A DNA stretch of 12,782 bases from Flavobacteriales bacterium (GTDB taxonomy: Bacteria; Bacteroidota; Bacteroidia; Flavobacteriales_D; Crocinitomicaceae). This document shows positions 1-7,636 of this stretch, piece after piece. The position numbers were made by a program, and so were the translations under genes. The DNA is taken from the NCBI GenBank assembly GCA_009926905.1, contig RFNX01000356.1, forward strand, positions 1 through 12,782, given 5' to 3'. The notes beneath the pieces were generated by a model, which had not been told where the DNA came from, searched no databases, and saw only the letters and a list, made by a program, of their open reading frames with translations. The first letter of the stretch is position 1; each line of letters opens with the position of its first letter.

Positions 1-2723
1 GTTTCTTTAATTGTGACGATGAAAATGAATTTGAGAAATTTAAATTAGAATTTGGAAAAATTGAAAGTAGAAATGAAAGTAGAAAAAGTCTATTAGATGT
101 TTTCAGTTCTCCTGATTTTGATGAAAATGAATTTTTAGCAAGTTTTATAAAAGGATTAAAAGAAAAACACATTCCTTATTCAATTAAAGGAACTTGCCTT
201 GGAAAAGATTTAGTTGGTATCAAATACGAACAATTGCTACCTTATTGCTTGCCAGATGAAAATCCTGAAAAAGCATTTGTAGTGATTCCTGGAGATTTCG
301 TAACGACAGAAGATGGAACGGGAATCGTACATACAGCGCCGACTTTTGGAGCTGATGATGCGAAAGTGGCAAAAGATGCTGGTGTGCCGCCAATGCTCGT
401 GAGAGACGAAAACAATAATTTGGTACCATTAGTGGATTTACAAGGTCGTTTTCGCCCTGAAGTGAAAGATGAAATGTTTGGTTTTGCGGGAGAGTATGTA
501 AAAGCCGAATATCTTACGGATGAAGAAAAAGAGATTGAATTTACTAAACAACGTGAACAATTAAAATCAATCATACCAGATTTAAAATCATATTTATCTG
601 TTGATGAACGTATTGCTCTTAAATTGAAAAATGAAGGTAAAGCTTTCAAAATTGAAAAATACGAGCACAGCTACCCGCATTGCTGGCGAACAGACAAACC
701 CGTTTTATACTATCCGTTGGACTCTTGGTTCATTCGCGTGACGGACAAAAAGGACCGCATGGTGGAATTAAACAATACCATCAACTGGAAACCAGAATCA
801 ACAGGTTCGGGACGTTTCGGAAAATGGTTAGAAAACGCTAACGATTGGAACTTATCGCGTTCGCGTTATTGGGGAATTCCAATTCCTATTTGGTCAACAG
901 ATGAAGGTGACGAGCGAGTATGCATTGGCTCTGTGGAAGAGTTGAAAAATGAAGCAGACAAAGCAGTTGCAGCTGGCTTAATGACTGAAAATCCATTGGC
1001 GAATTACGAAATTGGAAACATGTCAGCGGATAATTATGCGCAAATTGACTTACACAAACATTTAGTGGATAAAATCGTGTTGGTTTCGCCTTCTGGAAAA
1101 CCGATGAAACGCGAAGCAGATCTCATCGACGTTTGGTTTGATTCAGGTGCGATGCCTTATGCGCAGTGGCATTATCCTTTTGAAAACAAAGAATTAATTG
1201 AAAACAGAACAGGTTATCCTGCTGATTTCATTGCAGAAGGAGTCGATCAAACACGTGGTTGGTTCTATACTTTACACGCCATTTCAACCATGGTTTTTGA
1301 TTCTGTTGCTTATAAAAACGTGGTTTCAAACGGATTGGTACTAGATAAAAACGGACAGAAAATGTCGAAACGTTTAGGCAATGCAGTAGATCCATTTTCA
1401 ACGTTAGAAAAATACGGTCCAGATGCGACACGTTGGTACATGATTACGAATGCGCAACCTTGGGACAACTTGAAATTTGACTTAGAAGGAATCGCAGAAA
1501 TTCAACGTAAATTCTTTGGAACGCTTTACAATACGTATTCGTTTTTCTCACTATATGCAAACATCGATGGATTTGATTTTTCAGAAGCAGAAGTTCCTTT
1601 GAATGAGCGACCTGAAATCGATCGTTGGGTATTATCAAAATTGAATTCATTGATTCAAGAAGTGGATGCTGCTTACTCCGATTACGAACCCACAAAAGCT
1701 GGACGTGCGATTCAAGATTTCGTGAGTGATCAATTGTCGAATTGGTACGTGCGTTTGTGTCGTAGACGTTACTGGAAAAGCGACGACCCCAAAGATAAAT
1801 TGTGTGCGTATCAAACGCTTTATACGTGCTTGGAAACAGTTGCCTTGTTAGCAGCGCCAATTGCGCCTTTCTATATGGATCAATTGTTCTTGGACTTGAA
1901 TAAAGTTTCAGTTAAAAACACAGCTGAATCCGTTCATTTAGCGAATTTCCCTGCTGTTAACGAAAACTGGATTGATAAGAAATTAGAAACGCAAATGGAA
2001 TTGGCACAACAAGCTTGTTCCTTGGTTCTAGGATTACGCAAGAAACACAATATCCGAGTGCGTCAGCCTTTGCAAAAAATTATGATTCCTGTTTTGAACA
2101 AAGAAGTGGCTGAAAATTTGAAGCACGTTCAAGACTTGATTCTTTCTGAAGTGAATGTGAAAGAATTGGAATTGTTGGGTGATGGCGCTGGAATTTTAGT
2201 TAAAAGTATCAAGCCAAATTTCAAAACGATTGGTCCGAAATACGGTAAACAAATGAAGGTAATCGCTGGAATCGTTGCTGGTTTTTCACAAGACGACATC
2301 GCGGCAATTGAGCAAAATAATGGTTGGTCGGGAAGCATCGAAGAAACGGAAATCAACTTGGATTTAGCTGACTTTGAAATCAATGCGCAGGACATTCCTG
2401 GATGGCTGGTTGCAAGCGAAAGTGGACTGACTGTTGCCTTGGATATTACCATTTCTGAAAGTTTGAAATCAGAAGGAATTGCACGTGAAATCGTAAATAG
2501 AGTTCAAAACTTGCGAAAAGAAAGTGGTTTGGACGTTACTGATAGAATTATATTAAGCATCGAAACCAGTGCTTTTGTTCAAGCAGCAACTGCTGCCAAC
2601 AAGGACTATATTTGCGCGGAAGTGTTGGCAAATGACATCGAATTTACTACTGTTTCAGCTGAGGCTTTATTAACAGATATTGAAGAAGTGGGTGATACAA
2701 AAATTGAGTTGGTGAAGGTGTAG
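1..2723 (+). CDS. ileS: Isoleucyl-tRNA synthetase, 5' end outside window
   Basis: This cytoplasmic enzyme charges tRNA-Ile with isoleucine and hydrolyses mischarged Val. The reading frame is open from base 3 to the TAG at 2721-2723, giving 906 visible codons. Roughly the first 200 residues, including the HIGH motif, lie upstream. Numbering from the first visible codon, the CP1 editing domain shows GTGIVHTAP followed by TFGADD near residue 110, with the conserved editing Asp. The synthetic-site loop KMSKR is at residue 453 (bases 1359-1373). The anticodon-binding domain follows (DRWVLSKLNSL, NWYVRLCRRRYW). The C-terminus (SEGIAREIVNRVQNLRKESG) is of the eukaryote-like IleRS2 type usual in Bacteroidota, and no C-terminal zinc finger is visible. 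Any in-frame start in the window, such as TTG at 234, is internal and not real. The segment before HIPYSIKGTC (about residues 1-55) looks longer than in flavobacterial relatives I recall. Confidence 0.97.
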   Translation, partial: FFNCDDENEFEKFKLEFGKIESRNESRKSLLDVFSSPDFDENEFLASFIKGLKEKHIPYSIKGTCLGKDLVGIKYEQLLPYCLPDENPEKAFVVIPGDFVTTEDGTGIVHTAPTFGADDAKVAKDAGVPPMLVRDENNNLVPLVDLQGRFRPEVKDEMFGFAGEYVKAEYLTDEEKEIEFTKQREQLKSIIPDLKSYLSVDERIALKLKNEGKAFKIEKYEHSYPHCWRTDKPVLYYPLDSWFIRVTDKKDRMVELNNTINWKPESTGSGRFGKWLENANDWNLSRSRYWGIPIPIWSTDEGDERVCIGSVEELKNEADKAVAAGLMTENPLANYEIGNMSADNYAQIDLHKHLVDKIVLVSPSGKPMKREADLIDVWFDSGAMPYAQWHYPFENKELIENRTGYPADFIAEGVDQTRGWFYTLHAISTMVFDSVAYKNVVSNGLVLDKNGQKMSKRLGNAVDPFSTLEKYGPDATRWYMITNAQPWDNLKFDLEGIAEIQRKFFGTLYNTYSFFSLYANIDGFDFSEAEVPLNERPEIDRWVLSKLNSLIQEVDAAYSDYEPTKAGRAIQDFVSDQLSNWYVRLCRRRYWKSDDPKDKLCAYQTLYTCLETVALLAAPIAPFYMDQLFLDLNKVSVKNTAESVHLANFPAVNENWIDKKLETQMELAQQACSLVLGLRKKHNIRVRQPLQKIMIPVLNKEVAENLKHVQDLILSEVNVKELELLGDGAGILVKSIKPNFKTIGPKYGKQMKVIAGIVAGFSQDDIAAIEQNNGWSGSIEETEINLDLADFEINAQDIPGWLVASESGLTVALDITISESLKSEGIAREIVNRVQNLRKESGLDVTDRIILSIETSAFVQAATAANKDYICAEVLANDIEFTTVSAEALLTDIEEVGDTKIELVKV

Positions 2724-2780
2724 AAAGGTTGGACATTGACTTTTAAAAAGCAACAATACTGAACATCCAAAAAATAATAA

Positions 2781-3803
2781 ATGGATAATTTTGATGAATA
2801 CTTAGTACAAGGAGAACCAAATAAATCAGAAAAAGCTAAAGCTTGGAAAACAGCAATTGGACTACAAAAAGTTGATGGTTTAACGCCATCGGAATATTTG
2901 ATCGCAAGCGCAAAACAAAACATAGAAGGTGACATTTCTTTGGAAGATGTTAAGCAAAGAATTCACAATTACTATCAACAACAACCATTAAACTCAGACG
3001 ATAATCGCACTGAAGAAGCAGATAAAGTTTCAGTAAGAATTACAGAGTTATTAAATGAAAAAACATTTTCTTTTTCTTCCTTGGAATATCTTACTATTCA
3101 CAAAAGATTGTTTCAAGGAATTTATAATCACGCTGGAATAATAAGGGATTACAATATCACTAAAGCTGAGTGGGTACTAAACGGAGAAACTGTATTGTAT
3201 GCTAATGCGGAAAATTTGAAAGAAACACTTGAATATGATTTACTTCAGGAAAAAAGATTCAACTTTAAAGGCTTATCGATTTCTGAAATCATAGAACATT
3301 TAGCCTATTTTACTTCTGATTTATGGCAAATTCATCCTTTTGGAGAAGGAAACACAAGAACAACCGCTATCTTTTTAATAAAATACCTGCGTCAATTGGG
3401 CTTTAAAGAGGTAAATAATGACTTATTTGCTAATCATTCCTTGTATTTTCGGAATGCATTAGTGCGTGCGAATTATGAAAACATAGCTAATGGAATTTAT
3501 AAATCAAAAGATTATCTTATTCATTTTCTTTCGAATTTACTTTTAAATGAAAGTCATTCTTTAAAAAACCGAGAGCTACACATTCACTTTTCTGACACTG
3601 TAAAAAGCGAATTTGACATTGTAAATGACACTGTATTTTCTTTGATTGAAAAAAATAAACACATTAACACAGCTGAACTAAGCGAAAAATTAGGTATTAG
3701 TTTAAGTACCGTGAAAAGAAAAATTGGACAATTAAAAAAGAACGGTTCTATTGAACGTGTAGGAAGCGATAAAACAGGTTATTGGAAGATTATTAAAAAA
3801 TAA
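2781..3803 (+). CDS. Fic-domain protein with VbhA-like N-terminal helix and C-terminal winged helix
   Basis: Fic proteins usually transfer AMP from ATP to target-protein hydroxyls. The 340 residues fall into three parts. Residues about 35-67 form a helical segment ending in IEG (E49-G50), resembling the VbhA-type antitoxin helix whose Glu blocks ATP; Lys45 sits where the usual Ser/Thr would be. The Fic core spans about residues 80-255 and carries HPFGEGNTRTTA at 185-196. The catalytic His185, Phe187, Glu189, Asn191 and Arg193 are present, but the motif reads GNTR rather than GNGR, and Ala196 replaces the final Arg. The C-terminus (about 295-340, INTAELSEKLGISLSTVKRK) is a winged helix-turn-helix. 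No separate antitoxin gene is adjacent, consistent with self-inhibition in cis. The ATG follows an A-rich tract 57 nt after the ileS stop. The family call is firm; the target and reaction are unknown. Confidence 0.93.
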   Translation: MDNFDEYLVQGEPNKSEKAKAWKTAIGLQKVDGLTPSEYLIASAKQNIEGDISLEDVKQRIHNYYQQQPLNSDDNRTEEADKVSVRITELLNEKTFSFSSLEYLTIHKRLFQGIYNHAGIIRDYNITKAEWVLNGETVLYANAENLKETLEYDLLQEKRFNFKGLSISEIIEHLAYFTSDLWQIHPFGEGNTRTTAIFLIKYLRQLGFKEVNNDLFANHSLYFRNALVRANYENIANGIYKSKDYLIHFLSNLLLNESHSLKNRELHIHFSDTVKSEFDIVNDTVFSLIEKNKHINTAELSEKLGISLSTVKRKIGQLKKNGSIERVGSDKTGYWKIIKK

Positions 3804-3860
3804 TACTCACTAAATTAAACAAACAGCTAGGGCTAATTCCATCGATATTATTCTTAAAAA

Positions 3861-4718
3861 ATGAATAAAACCATTTACAACGATCTTGATAATAACGCAA
3901 TTCGATTTTCAAAAGTTAAGAAAATTGAAGGAGAAATGCCTTTTTCTGGTGTAGGCATTAAGTACGTTGCTTTTGGCGAAGAAATCTATTATGCAAACGA
4001 TAAAAAGTACACCGTTAAAGCTGGAGAATATATTATTGGAAATGAATTTACATCAGCAATAGTTCAAGTAAATCAACCAGAACCAGCACAAGGATTATGT
4101 ATTGATATTTCAAATCAAATTATCACTGAAGTTGCAGATTACCACACTTTGTCCTCCGAAGATTTAAGTCAATTTTTACTTTCAGATCAGTTTTTTGTCA
4201 ATAAATACAAGGCTAAAAACACAAGTTTAGGCTACTCCATTAATGAAATCAACCACAAAATTATTTCGGGAACTATTGAAGATGAACTATTACGAAATGA
4301 ATTGTTTTACAGTCTAGCAGAGTCAATTGTTACCGATCAACGGTTTGTTTTTGACCATTTAAATAAGTTAGACTTTAAAAAAATAAACACTAATGAAGAA
4401 GTATTTCGAGCATTATTGGCCGCTAAAGAATACATCGATGAACAACTTTTGGAACAACTTTCGCTGGATAAAATAAGCAATGAAATTGGGATTTCTAAAT
4501 ACCATTTTATTCGTTTATTCAAAAACACATTTGGAATTTCTCCCTACCAATACCTCAAAAGAAAAAAACTACAACTTGCAAAACAAGAATTAGTACTTGG
4601 TAAACCAATTGCTGAAATTACCTTTCAATTAGGTTTTGCAGACACGCCAACTTTTACAAAAGCCTTTAAACAAGAATTTGGAATTTCTCCTGGTCAAATG
4701 AAAAAAAGCAACTTTTGA
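3861..4718 (+). CDS. AraC-family transcriptional regulator
   Basis: This is a 285-residue cytoplasmic regulator. The N-terminal ~100 residues look like a small cupin-type sensing domain (GEEIYYANDKKYTVKAGEYI). Residues about 185-285 form the two-helix-turn-helix AraC DNA-binding domain. The first HTH is SLDKISNEIGISKYHFIRLF; the second is IAEITFQLGFADTPTFTKAF, followed by the typical QEFGISPGQMKKS ending. It starts at ATG after an A-rich stretch, 57 nt after the fic stop. The small membrane protein gene follows 44 nt downstream on the same strand and could be its target or operon partner; that link is inferred from position only. The inducer is not predictable from the sequence. Confidence 0.93.
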   Translation: MNKTIYNDLDNNAIRFSKVKKIEGEMPFSGVGIKYVAFGEEIYYANDKKYTVKAGEYIIGNEFTSAIVQVNQPEPAQGLCIDISNQIITEVADYHTLSSEDLSQFLLSDQFFVNKYKAKNTSLGYSINEINHKIISGTIEDELLRNELFYSLAESIVTDQRFVFDHLNKLDFKKINTNEEVFRALLAAKEYIDEQLLEQLSLDKISNEIGISKYHFIRLFKNTFGISPYQYLKRKKLQLAKQELVLGKPIAEITFQLGFADTPTFTKAFKQEFGISPGQMKKSNF

Positions 4719-4762
4719 CAATTTTAAGCTAGAATTCTTGTCTTTTTTTGTAGAAAAAAACC

Positions 4763-5005
4763 ATGAATACTAGCATTAATAAATTTCTTTATTTAGGATT
4801 TTTAGCTTTGGGTAGCTATCAAGCACTTGTTAATAAAGATTACATGCAAGCAACCGCTTCTTTCGGAATTGGTTTAGCCTTTGACCCTTTTGACATAGAG
4901 CAAAAATGGAACGATCGTCCAATGTGGCAAAAAGTCGTTCTAATTCTTCATTTAGGAATAACGGCAGCAATGTTTGGATTAGGAGTTGGGTTGAATGATA
5001 AGTAA
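4763..5005 (+). CDS. Small membrane protein of unknown function
   Basis: The product has 80 residues and is mostly hydrophobic, with likely membrane segments at about 7-21 (FLYLGFLALGSYQAL), 30-43 (ATASFGIGLAFDPF) and 57-77 (VVLILHLGITAAMFGLG). The middle FGIGLAFDPFD motif resembles a group of short uncharacterised Bacteroidota membrane proteins I recall; no function is known to me. It starts at ATG after a run of seven A residues. It lies 44 nt behind the AraC-family gene on the same strand and converges on crcB with only 7 nt between the two stop codons. Confidence 0.8.
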   Translation: MNTSINKFLYLGFLALGSYQALVNKDYMQATASFGIGLAFDPFDIEQKWNDRPMWQKVVLILHLGITAAMFGLGVGLNDK

Positions 5006-5018
5006 TTCTTAATCATTT
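4993..5018. terminator. Possible AT-rich hairpin shared by two convergent stop codons
   Basis: Bases 4994-5002 can pair with 5008-5017 (AATGATAAG with CTTAATCATT) with one bulged A and a 5-nt loop. The hairpin overlaps the end of the small membrane protein gene and the stop of crcB. It is AT-rich and has no strong T-tract on either side, so termination is only a possibility. Confidence 0.25.
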
Positions 5019-5390
5019 CAACATAACCATTCCAAGAAAAACTGCGAGTATTCCAAATAGAACGCTTGAAGTGATGTACAGCGCAGGTATCACATAATTT
5101 CCACTTTGAATCAATTGGATATTTTCAGCTGAGAATGTTGAGAACGTTGTATAACCACCACAAAAACCTGTGATGAATAAATACTTCAAATCGTCGTTGG
5201 GTGAAAGTTGTTTGCCAAAAATTCCAATTAAAATTCCGATGAGTAGACAACCGAAAATATTCACTGAAAATGTTGCTAAAGGAAAGTTTGTGGAAACGTT
5301 TTTTGTTATCAACCAACTGGAAACATAACGTAAAATACTGCCAATTCCGCCACCAATTCCAACTAACAATAAAGCGCGAAAAGTCAACAT
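5013..5390 (-). CDS. crcB: Fluoride-specific ion channel CrcB/Fluc
   Basis: CrcB/Fluc is a dual-topology dimeric inner-membrane channel that exports fluoride. The 125-residue length and four hydrophobic segments fit the family. Signature motifs are GIGGGIGSILRY at 11-22, the conserved Asn44 in FSVNIFGCLLIG, and GFCGGYTTFSTF at 75-86, which holds the Phe-box residues F83 and F86 and the Na-site TTFS segment. It starts at ATG 5390, directly after the first-frame-in-family Met, and ends in TGA. It is the last gene of the minus-strand block, 41 nt after the broken LPP20-like gene. A TACTTTTG box just upstream suggests its own promoter. No fluoride riboswitch is visible in the short leader. There is a single crcB copy here, as expected for a homodimer. 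Confidence 0.96.
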   Translation of the reverse strand: MLTFRALLLVGIGGGIGSILRYVSSWLITKNVSTNFPLATFSVNIFGCLLIGILIGIFGKQLSPNDDLKYLFITGFCGGYTTFSTFSAENIQLIQSGNYVIPALYITSSVLFGILAVFLGMVMLK

Positions 5391-5408
5391 AATTCAGTTC
5401 GTTTGATT

Positions 5409-5416
5409 CAAAAGTA
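5409..5416 (-). promoter_or_regulatory. Candidate Bacteroidota -7 box upstream of crcB
   Basis: On the minus strand this reads TACTTTTG, an exact match to the Bacteroidota TAnnTTTG -7 consensus. It lies 18 nt upstream of the crcB ATG. No clear TTG-type -33 element is found at the expected distance, so the call rests on the -7 match and its placement in the intergenic gap. Confidence 0.4.
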
Positions 5417-5431
5417 AACATTAAAACCCTT

Positions 5432-6786
5432 CTAATTACCAGCCTCTAACATCCTCTTTAATTCAATTTTATTATTTTCGAAAGTAATTTCCTTTACCAA
5501 AATGTTGTAAAGATTTTTAGGTTTACTAGTCAAATAAGGTAAATAAATTTTTACGACATTAATTTTTTGCTCGTCAAATGGAATTTCTGAAATTAAAGAA
5601 GCCAATTGTTTCGCATCGATTGGTAAATTGGGGGCATTAAACGAAATGATTTCTAGTTGCTCAGAAGAAAATTTTAACTTCAACGCATCTCGCATGGTTT
5701 CAAAATTGGTGTATTTTAAACTTTCGCTAGATTTATTAGTTGTTCCAAAAGAAGATTGATTCTGAAAGTTCGATGGTGTACTTGTACCTTGAAAGAATGA
5801 ACGGTCACTTCTGTCAAACATTGAATTTGAATTTTCAATAGTTATGGTTAACACATTGGGCGTTAAGTTGGCAAAAAGATTGATAATTAGATTATCATGA
5901 GTGGCCTCTTTCAATAAGGCTTCAAAGTTTACAAATACAGCTATAAGGTATTTCTGTTTCTCTTTTTGTAAGAAAGGGTTAGTAGAAAATATACATTTTC
6001 CTTGATTGTTTGTTTGATGATTTTTACCAATAATTTCTACGTCACTTGTTTCAAATTTCAATGGAATGTAAGATAAATTTGTGGAGCCTCTATAGGCCGT
6101 TAATTCTACATTTGTTAATGCTTCCGCTTGGTAAGTTTTTAAAGCGGATTTTGGGGTATTAAAATTAATCTCTTTAAATAACTTTGAAACTTGATTTACA
6201 ATTTCATTGGCCAAATAAATGGATTTGCCGTTGTCATTCACAACAATTGTTTCTGATAAAAAAGGGCTTAATAAACTTAATGCTCGTGTATAATTGAGCA
6301 AGGCTAATTGGATTTGATTCGCTTGATCTTGATTTAGTGCATTTTTGAAAATGTCAAATGCTTGCAGAGTGACTTCATTTTTTTTTCGTTCTTTATTTTC
6401 GAGAAACTTTTGTTTATTAATTTTAATAAATACCCAATAGTTTTTTTTATCCTCCCATTCGCCCTTTATTTCATAACCTTCGATATAGTTTTTGGTTTGC
6501 GTTTTGGTTACTTCATTAAACTCTTCTGTAAATTCTTTATTGGTTCATTTTGGGCTAAAACAGATACCACCGAAACATTGACAGAAATTGAATTGGAGAG
6601 CATGTTTAAAGCATTTTGTTTTGCCAGCTCTTTATAATTTGCAGTTGACTTTTTCGCAGAAGCTATTCCGATATAATCATTTTCAAGTGTTGGATAATTC
6701 TGCACCCAATCAGGCTTCTTCTTTTTTTGTGAAAAAGCACTATTTGAACATAGAATAAGAAAAAGCAATAAAAAAATATTTTTCAT
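5432..6786 (-). pseudogene. LPP20-related secreted protein, broken by a one-base frameshift
   Basis: Two minus-strand frames together make one product of about 451 residues. The 5' part (6786 to about 6545) begins MKNIFLLLFLILCSNSAFSQ, a Sec signal peptide, then KPDWVQNYP and an LPP20-like segment (NDYIGIASAKKS) ending LAQNE. The 3' part (about 6544 to 5432) continues NKEFTEEFNEVTKTQTKNY and runs to TAG. A TGA at 6547-6545 blocks the second frame upstream, so the shift falls within 6547-6508. Restoring one base, for example a third A after 'aatga', gives QNETNKEF. The upstream paralogue (6857-7432) reads NNKEELTEKFEEL here, which supports the join. No ATG opens the 3' frame near its start; TTG 6301 is internal. 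The far C-terminal half is not recognised. A sequencing or assembly error is possible. Confidence 0.75.
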
Positions 6787-6804
6787 GTTTTGGCAAAATT
6801 GAAT

Positions 6805-6837
6805 AAAAAAAATGCCTTGAGTTTTCAAGACATTTTT
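6805..6837 (-). terminator. Intrinsic terminator downstream of the LPP20-like lipoprotein gene
   Basis: Bases 6825-6837 pair with 6808-6820 in a 13-bp stem with a GTTT loop (plus strand). The one non-Watson-Crick position (6815/6830) is a G-U wobble in the minus-strand transcript. The transcript side ends in eight U residues (6812-6805). It begins 19 nt after the stop of the lipoprotein gene and ends 18 nt before the ATG of the next gene, so it can separate or attenuate expression of the two. Confidence 0.8.
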
Positions 6838-6856
6838 ACAAATACTTCAGAATCAA

Positions 6857-7432
6857 TTATTTATTTTTTTGCTCCAATTTCAGCATTTCTTCATCGAAAG
6901 TTTTCTTAAATTTTTCGTAATCATAATCTGCTTTTATAGAAGGATCAGCGATGATTTTTTCGTTGTATTTTGCTAACATTTCTTTACCAGAAAGCTCTAG
7001 TGCCATGTAGCATTTATAGTTTCCTTCTTTAGTTTTGGTGTATTTCTCACAAATTTTTCTAGCACCTTCCAATTGCTGATTTACAACTGTTCTTGATAAT
7101 TCTTCAAATTTTTCTGTTAGTTCTTCTTTGTTGTTTACTTCGCTAGATTTAACATAGTTATCTGTTACAATTTTCATTGTTGAATTAAGTGTTTTTGCTA
7201 ACTCTCCTTGTGCGTTTGACCTTGCTTTTTTATTAGCGGCCATTTGGTCCATACTTTCACCAATTCCAGTTGCTCTAAAATATTCTTTATTATTTAAGAA
7301 TTCATCACCACTGCAATATACTTCTAATAATTTTTCCCCTTCAGAGCTTCCTTTTGAGGAATTTTTTAATGAACCACAAGCAACAAAAAGTGAAGCTACT
7401 GTGAATAAGCTGAGCGTTTTTACAAATTTCAT
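6857..7432 (-). CDS. LPP20-like lipoprotein
   Basis: The product has 191 residues with a lipoprotein signal peptide: a basic start, a hydrophobic run and the lipobox FVAC with Cys19, so it is likely lipid-anchored in an envelope membrane. The mature part resembles the LPP20 family (YFRATGIGESMDQMAANKKARSNAQGELAK, split here as YFRATGIGESMDQMAANK then KARSNAQGELAK), followed by a helical region and a C-terminus rich in Lys and Glu (about 160-191). LPP20-type proteins are envelope or flagellar-surface-associated in some bacteria; the role here is unknown. The next minus-strand gene is a diverged, longer paralogue. It starts at ATG 7432 and ends in TAA; a strong terminator follows. A TATTTTTG box lies 36 nt upstream of the ATG. 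Confidence 0.88.
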   Translation of the reverse strand: MKFVKTLSLFTVASLFVACGSLKNSSKGSSEGEKLLEVYCSGDEFLNNKEYFRATGIGESMDQMAANKKARSNAQGELAKTLNSTMKIVTDNYVKSSEVNNKEELTEKFEELSRTVVNQQLEGARKICEKYTKTKEGNYKCYMALELSGKEMLAKYNEKIIADPSIKADYDYEKFKKTFDEEMLKLEQKNK

Positions 7433-7467
7433 ATTTTCGATTTAAGCAACTATTAATTTATTTCAAA

Positions 7468-7475
7468 CAAAAATA
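7468..7475 (-). promoter_or_regulatory. Candidate -7 box upstream of the LPP20-like lipoprotein gene
   Basis: The minus strand reads TATTTTTG, matching TAnnTTTG. It would give a leader of roughly 25-30 nt before the ATG at 7432. No TTG-type -33 box is evident, and the region is AT-rich, so a chance match is possible. Confidence 0.35.
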
Positions 7476-7534
7476 AAAGTATAATTTGATTTTTATGGAA
7501 AATTTAATGGAAATTCATTTCGAACCATGAAGGA

Positions 7535-7548
7535 TTCACCGCGGTGAA
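7535..7548. promoter_or_regulatory. Perfect 14-bp palindrome in divergent intergenic region
   Basis: TTCACCGCGGTGAA equals its own reverse complement. It is the most GC-rich point in the 204-bp region between the divergent LPP20-like lipoprotein gene (start 7432) and the SDR gene (start 7637). It could be an operator for a dimeric regulator or part of a degraded dispersed repeat; the preceding GAACCATGAAGGA recalls the ACCACGAAGGA-type repeats seen in many bacterial genomes. The rest of the intergenic region is AT-rich, with no clear hairpin terminator. Confidence 0.45.
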
Positions 7549-7636
7549 AAGAAAATAAAGAGAAAATACTTTAGTGCAACTTAACTTCTCAATAGTTTTT
7601 AAAAAACAATTTCAATGATTGGGATGTTTAAAGATT

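Noticed and set aside
4717..4749. GACAA/TTGTC hairpin followed by seven T after the AraC-family gene
   Set aside because: Only 5 bp of stem with a 16-nt loop; too weak to call a terminator, although the T-tract is suggestive.
5391..5431. Fluoride riboswitch upstream of crcB
   Set aside because: The leader is only about 41 nt, AT-rich and lacks the crcB-motif helices; a -7 promoter box occupies it.
6362..6637. Plus-strand 91-codon frame opposite the LPP20-like gene
   Set aside because: Hydrophobic Phe-rich shadow of the Lys/Asn-rich minus-strand frame, covering the frameshift region.
6787..6828. TTG start at 6828 for the broken LPP20-like gene
   Set aside because: It lies inside the terminator hairpin and would put residues ahead of a good signal peptide that begins at ATG 6786.
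7619..7636. TTG start extending the SDR protein by six residues (MGCLKI)
   Set aside because: ATG 7637 places the first beta strand (TTLLIGAS) at the very start, as usual for SDR proteins; the extension has no family support.
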